Positions 39,871-41,487 of a stretch of DNA of 41,487 nucleotides are shown piece by piece. Under the pieces are notes generated by a model, which saw only the letters and a list, made by a program, of their open reading frames with translations, was not told where the DNA came from and ran no database searches. The stretch spans positions 1 to 41,487 of the forward strand of contig JAMPEF010000012.1 of NCBI GenBank assembly GCA_023665275.1, in the 5' to 3' direction. This stretch comes from Alistipes senegalensis. GTDB lineage: Bacteria > Bacillota > Clostridia > Oscillospirales > Ruminococcaceae. Position 1 is the stretch's first letter; every line of letters begins with the position of its first letter. The translations under genes were made by a program, and so were the position numbers.

Positions 39871-40620
39871 ATGGATTTTATAATTGAAAACGATGTACTT
39901 AAAAATTATATCGGCAACGATACGGAAGTAATAATACCTGACGGCGTGACGAGTATAGGCGATAAGGCTTTTTATAGGTGCGAAAGCCTTACCATAACGA
40001 TACCCGACAGCGTGACGAGTATAGGCGATAGGGCTTTTGGTCGTTGTAACAGCCTTAAAAGCATAACAATCCCCGACAGCGTTACAAGCATAGGCAAGAA
40101 GGCTTTTTATAGGTGTTCAAGCCTTGCAAGCATAACAATTCCCGACAGCATTACAAGCATAGGCGAGTGGGTTTTTGGTCGTTGTAACAGCCTTGCAAGC
40201 ATAACAATCCCCGACAGCGTTACAAGCATAGGCAGAAAGGCTTTTTATAGGTGTTCAAGCCTTGCAAGCATAACAATTCCCGACAGCGTTACAAGTATAG
40301 GCGAGTGGGCTTTTTCGCATTGCACAAATCTTAAAAGCATAACAATACCCAATAGCGTGATGAGTATAGGCGATGGAGCTTTTAGTGGGTGCGAAAGTCT
40401 TAAAAGCATAACAATCCCTGACGGCGTGATAAGCATAGGCTATGGGGCTTTTTATGAGTGTAAAAGCCTTACAAGTATAACAATACCCGACAGCATTATA
40501 ACTATGAGAGAGTATACTTTTATGGCATGCGATAAACTGAAAACAGTTTCAGTGCCATTATACTTTAAAGGAAAACTGGATAATGTTTTTCCTGCACACA
40601 CTGAAATAATATACAGATAA
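39871..40620 (+). CDS. BspA-type leucine-rich repeat protein (LRR_5)
   Basis: A 249-aa protein made almost wholly of nine 23-residue repeats of the pattern VTSIGxxAFxxCxSLxSITIPDS, the TpLRR/BspA type. The last repeat is degenerate, and a short cap (VPLYFKGKLDNVFPAHTEII) follows. Such proteins bind other proteins or glycans. The N-terminus (MDFIIENDVLKNYIG) has no signal peptide, membrane helix or dockerin, so it is probably cytosolic or exported by another route. ATG 39871 has an SD; ATG 39856 does not. Repeats are highly alike at DNA level, showing recent expansion. Confidence 0.9.
   Translation: MDFIIENDVLKNYIGNDTEVIIPDGVTSIGDKAFYRCESLTITIPDSVTSIGDRAFGRCNSLKSITIPDSVTSIGKKAFYRCSSLASITIPDSITSIGEWVFGRCNSLASITIPDSVTSIGRKAFYRCSSLASITIPDSVTSIGEWAFSHCTNLKSITIPNSVMSIGDGAFSGCESLKSITIPDGVISIGYGAFYECKSLTSITIPDSIITMREYTFMACDKLKTVSVPLYFKGKLDNVFPAHTEIIYR
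39941..40560 (+). repeat. 69-bp tandem repeats in the LRR gene, with 138-bp higher order
   Basis: Each 69-bp unit codes for one LRR. The block 40099-40176 recurs at 40237-40314 with three differences, a 138-bp period showing duplication of a two-repeat unit. These direct repeats could change copy number by recombination. Confidence 0.92.
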
Positions 40621-40682
40621 TCGTTAAATAAAAAAATATAATATCTGCCTGAAAACTTAAGAGAAAATATTTCATAAAATCA

Positions 40683-40711
40683 TTGACATATACTTAAAAA
40701 AATGATATAAT
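40683..40711 (+). promoter_or_regulatory. sigma-A promoter for the YgjV-type gene
   Basis: TTGACA at 40683-40688 and TATAAT at 40706-40711, spacer 17 bp. SD AGGTGA lies 6 nt before ATG 40760. Confidence 0.87.
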
Positions 40712-40759
40712 TCATTATATAGAAAACTTTTATTCATAATAAATAAACAGGTGACTTAT

Positions 40760-41305
40760 ATGGAAAAATACATTATAATAGGTAACTTCTTTTCAATGGG
40801 TTCTATGATTTTAATAATGGTAGGTGGACTTGTAAAAACAAAAAGCCGGTTTATCCTGATACAACTGATACATAATATACTTGCGGTTGTATCGGGATTA
40901 CTTATTTGCGCACCTACTGCTGTAATCAGTGCCGCCACAAGTTGTGTACGGGATTATATCACATATAAGAACAAGATGACATTTAACATTTCCCTAATTA
41001 TTGCCGCCATGACCGTTATTATGGCTGTAGTCTGCAACGGCGCTGAAATGTTCGGATATGTTCCGTTAATAGCTATGATTCCGTATGCGTTTCTTATAGC
41101 GAAGACGGATAATATACAAACTAAATTCCTTACTATATATACAATGATTTTATGGTGCGTATATGATTTTGGTACAAAAAATTATATAGGAAGTATTTTT
41201 GATGTTATAACAATTACAACGTGCATCAACGGAATATTTGAACTGAAAGAATTACAGAGAATAAAGGCGAACAGATTGGCTGAAATGCTTGCCGATATTA
41301 TATAA
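40760..41305 (+). CDS. YgjV-type inner membrane protein
   Basis: A 181-aa integral membrane protein with about six helices: GNFFSMGSMILIMVGGLV, LIHNILAVVSGLLICAPTAV, ISLIIAAMTVIMAVVCNG, VPLIAMIPYAFLIAK, FLTIYTMILWCVYDF and a last one around SIFDVITITTCINGIFEL. The pattern, including the conserved WCVYDF segment, matches the Imp-YgjV family of unknown function. A GTG at 40751 is in frame, but ATG 40760 has the correctly spaced SD. Confidence 0.8.
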   Translation: MEKYIIIGNFFSMGSMILIMVGGLVKTKSRFILIQLIHNILAVVSGLLICAPTAVISAATSCVRDYITYKNKMTFNISLIIAAMTVIMAVVCNGAEMFGYVPLIAMIPYAFLIAKTDNIQTKFLTIYTMILWCVYDFGTKNYIGSIFDVITITTCINGIFELKELQRIKANRLAEMLADII

Positions 41306-41338
41306 ATAAGTTAAAATAAAAAAATATATCAGAACCTA

Positions 41339-41367
41339 TTGACTTTTTCAGAAAAGCATGATATACT
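41339..41367 (+). promoter_or_regulatory. sigma-A promoter for tRNA-fMet
   Basis: TTGACT at 41339-41344 and TATACT at 41362-41367, spacer 17 bp, about 40 bases before the tRNA 5' end. Confidence 0.78.
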
Positions 41368-41408
41368 AATATAGTCGCATGAAGCTGATGTGAAAATATG
41401 ATATATTA

Positions 41409-41485
<77 letters not shown>

Positions 41486-41487
41486 AT

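Noticed and set aside
39941..40560. Repeats in the LRR gene as a CRISPR or satellite array.
   Set aside because: The 69-bp units encode 23-residue LRRs in one open frame.

Overview
The window is a low-GC stretch of a spore-forming Firmicute, most likely Ruminococcus or a close relative in the Oscillospiraceae. The evidence is a complete spoIIAA-spoIIAB-sigF cluster, a PPi-type phosphofructokinase, a BspA-type leucine-rich-repeat protein, secreted proteins with Thr-rich linkers, a strong SD/-35/-10 consensus with mostly 17-bp spacers, and frequent TTG starts. The species call is inference from gene content, not a search result.

Layout. 1-3.1 kb is accessory: a chloramphenicol-acetyltransferase-family enzyme, several small unknown proteins, a tautomerase, and two broken genes (a frameshift near 1003-1021 and an in-frame TGA at 1906). 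3.2-3.9 kb is a DUF2798 membrane protein behind a structured leader RNA. 3.95-5.2 kb is a scarred locus: an intact DUF3592-like gene, a paralogue, and between and beyond them the severed 5' and 3' ends of a second copy, one bordering a 114-bp MITE-like element. 5.2-9.4 kb (minus) holds radA, a lipoprotein, a zinc-ribbon membrane protein and a CwlD-like amidase. 9.5-11.5 kb (plus) is PPi-PFK overlapping a probable ADP-ribosyltransferase. 11.5-16.1 kb (minus) is a coiled-coil membrane protein, an AGCS symporter, lysS and greA. 16.4-22.2 kb (plus) is an EAL-type c-di-GMP protein, lepA, two small membrane proteins and hemW. 22.2-23.6 kb (minus) is spoIIA. 23.8-29.5 kb carries a flavin reductase with an apparent CTG start, a BofC-like protein, a class A PBP, a THUMP methyltransferase and a ComF-like protein. 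29.5-36.2 kb (minus) is one operon: PucR/CdaR-type regulator, ftsE, ftsX and two M23 hydrolases. 36.4-39.7 kb (minus) is ddl-like, DUF1934 and argS. 39.8-41.5 kb is the LRR protein, a YgjV-type membrane protein and the initiator tRNA.

How the genes fit together. Cell envelope and division dominate the right half: a class A PBP, FtsEX with two PcsB/CwlO-like hydrolases in the same operon, a CwlD-like amidase and a D-Ala-D-Ala-ligase-like protein. Sporulation genes (spoIIA, cwlD-like, bofC-like) are interspersed. Translation genes (lysS, greA, lepA, argS, tRNA-fMet) form the conserved backbone.

Most notable observations: a ligase-like protein lacking Mg-binding and omega-loop residues of Ddl; an ADP-ribosyltransferase translationally overlapped with glycolytic PFK; a leader RNA with a long closing stem from the transcription start to the SD; two cell-wall genes whose SD is about 30 nt from the start with a hairpin between; and the exploded DUF3592 duplicate.
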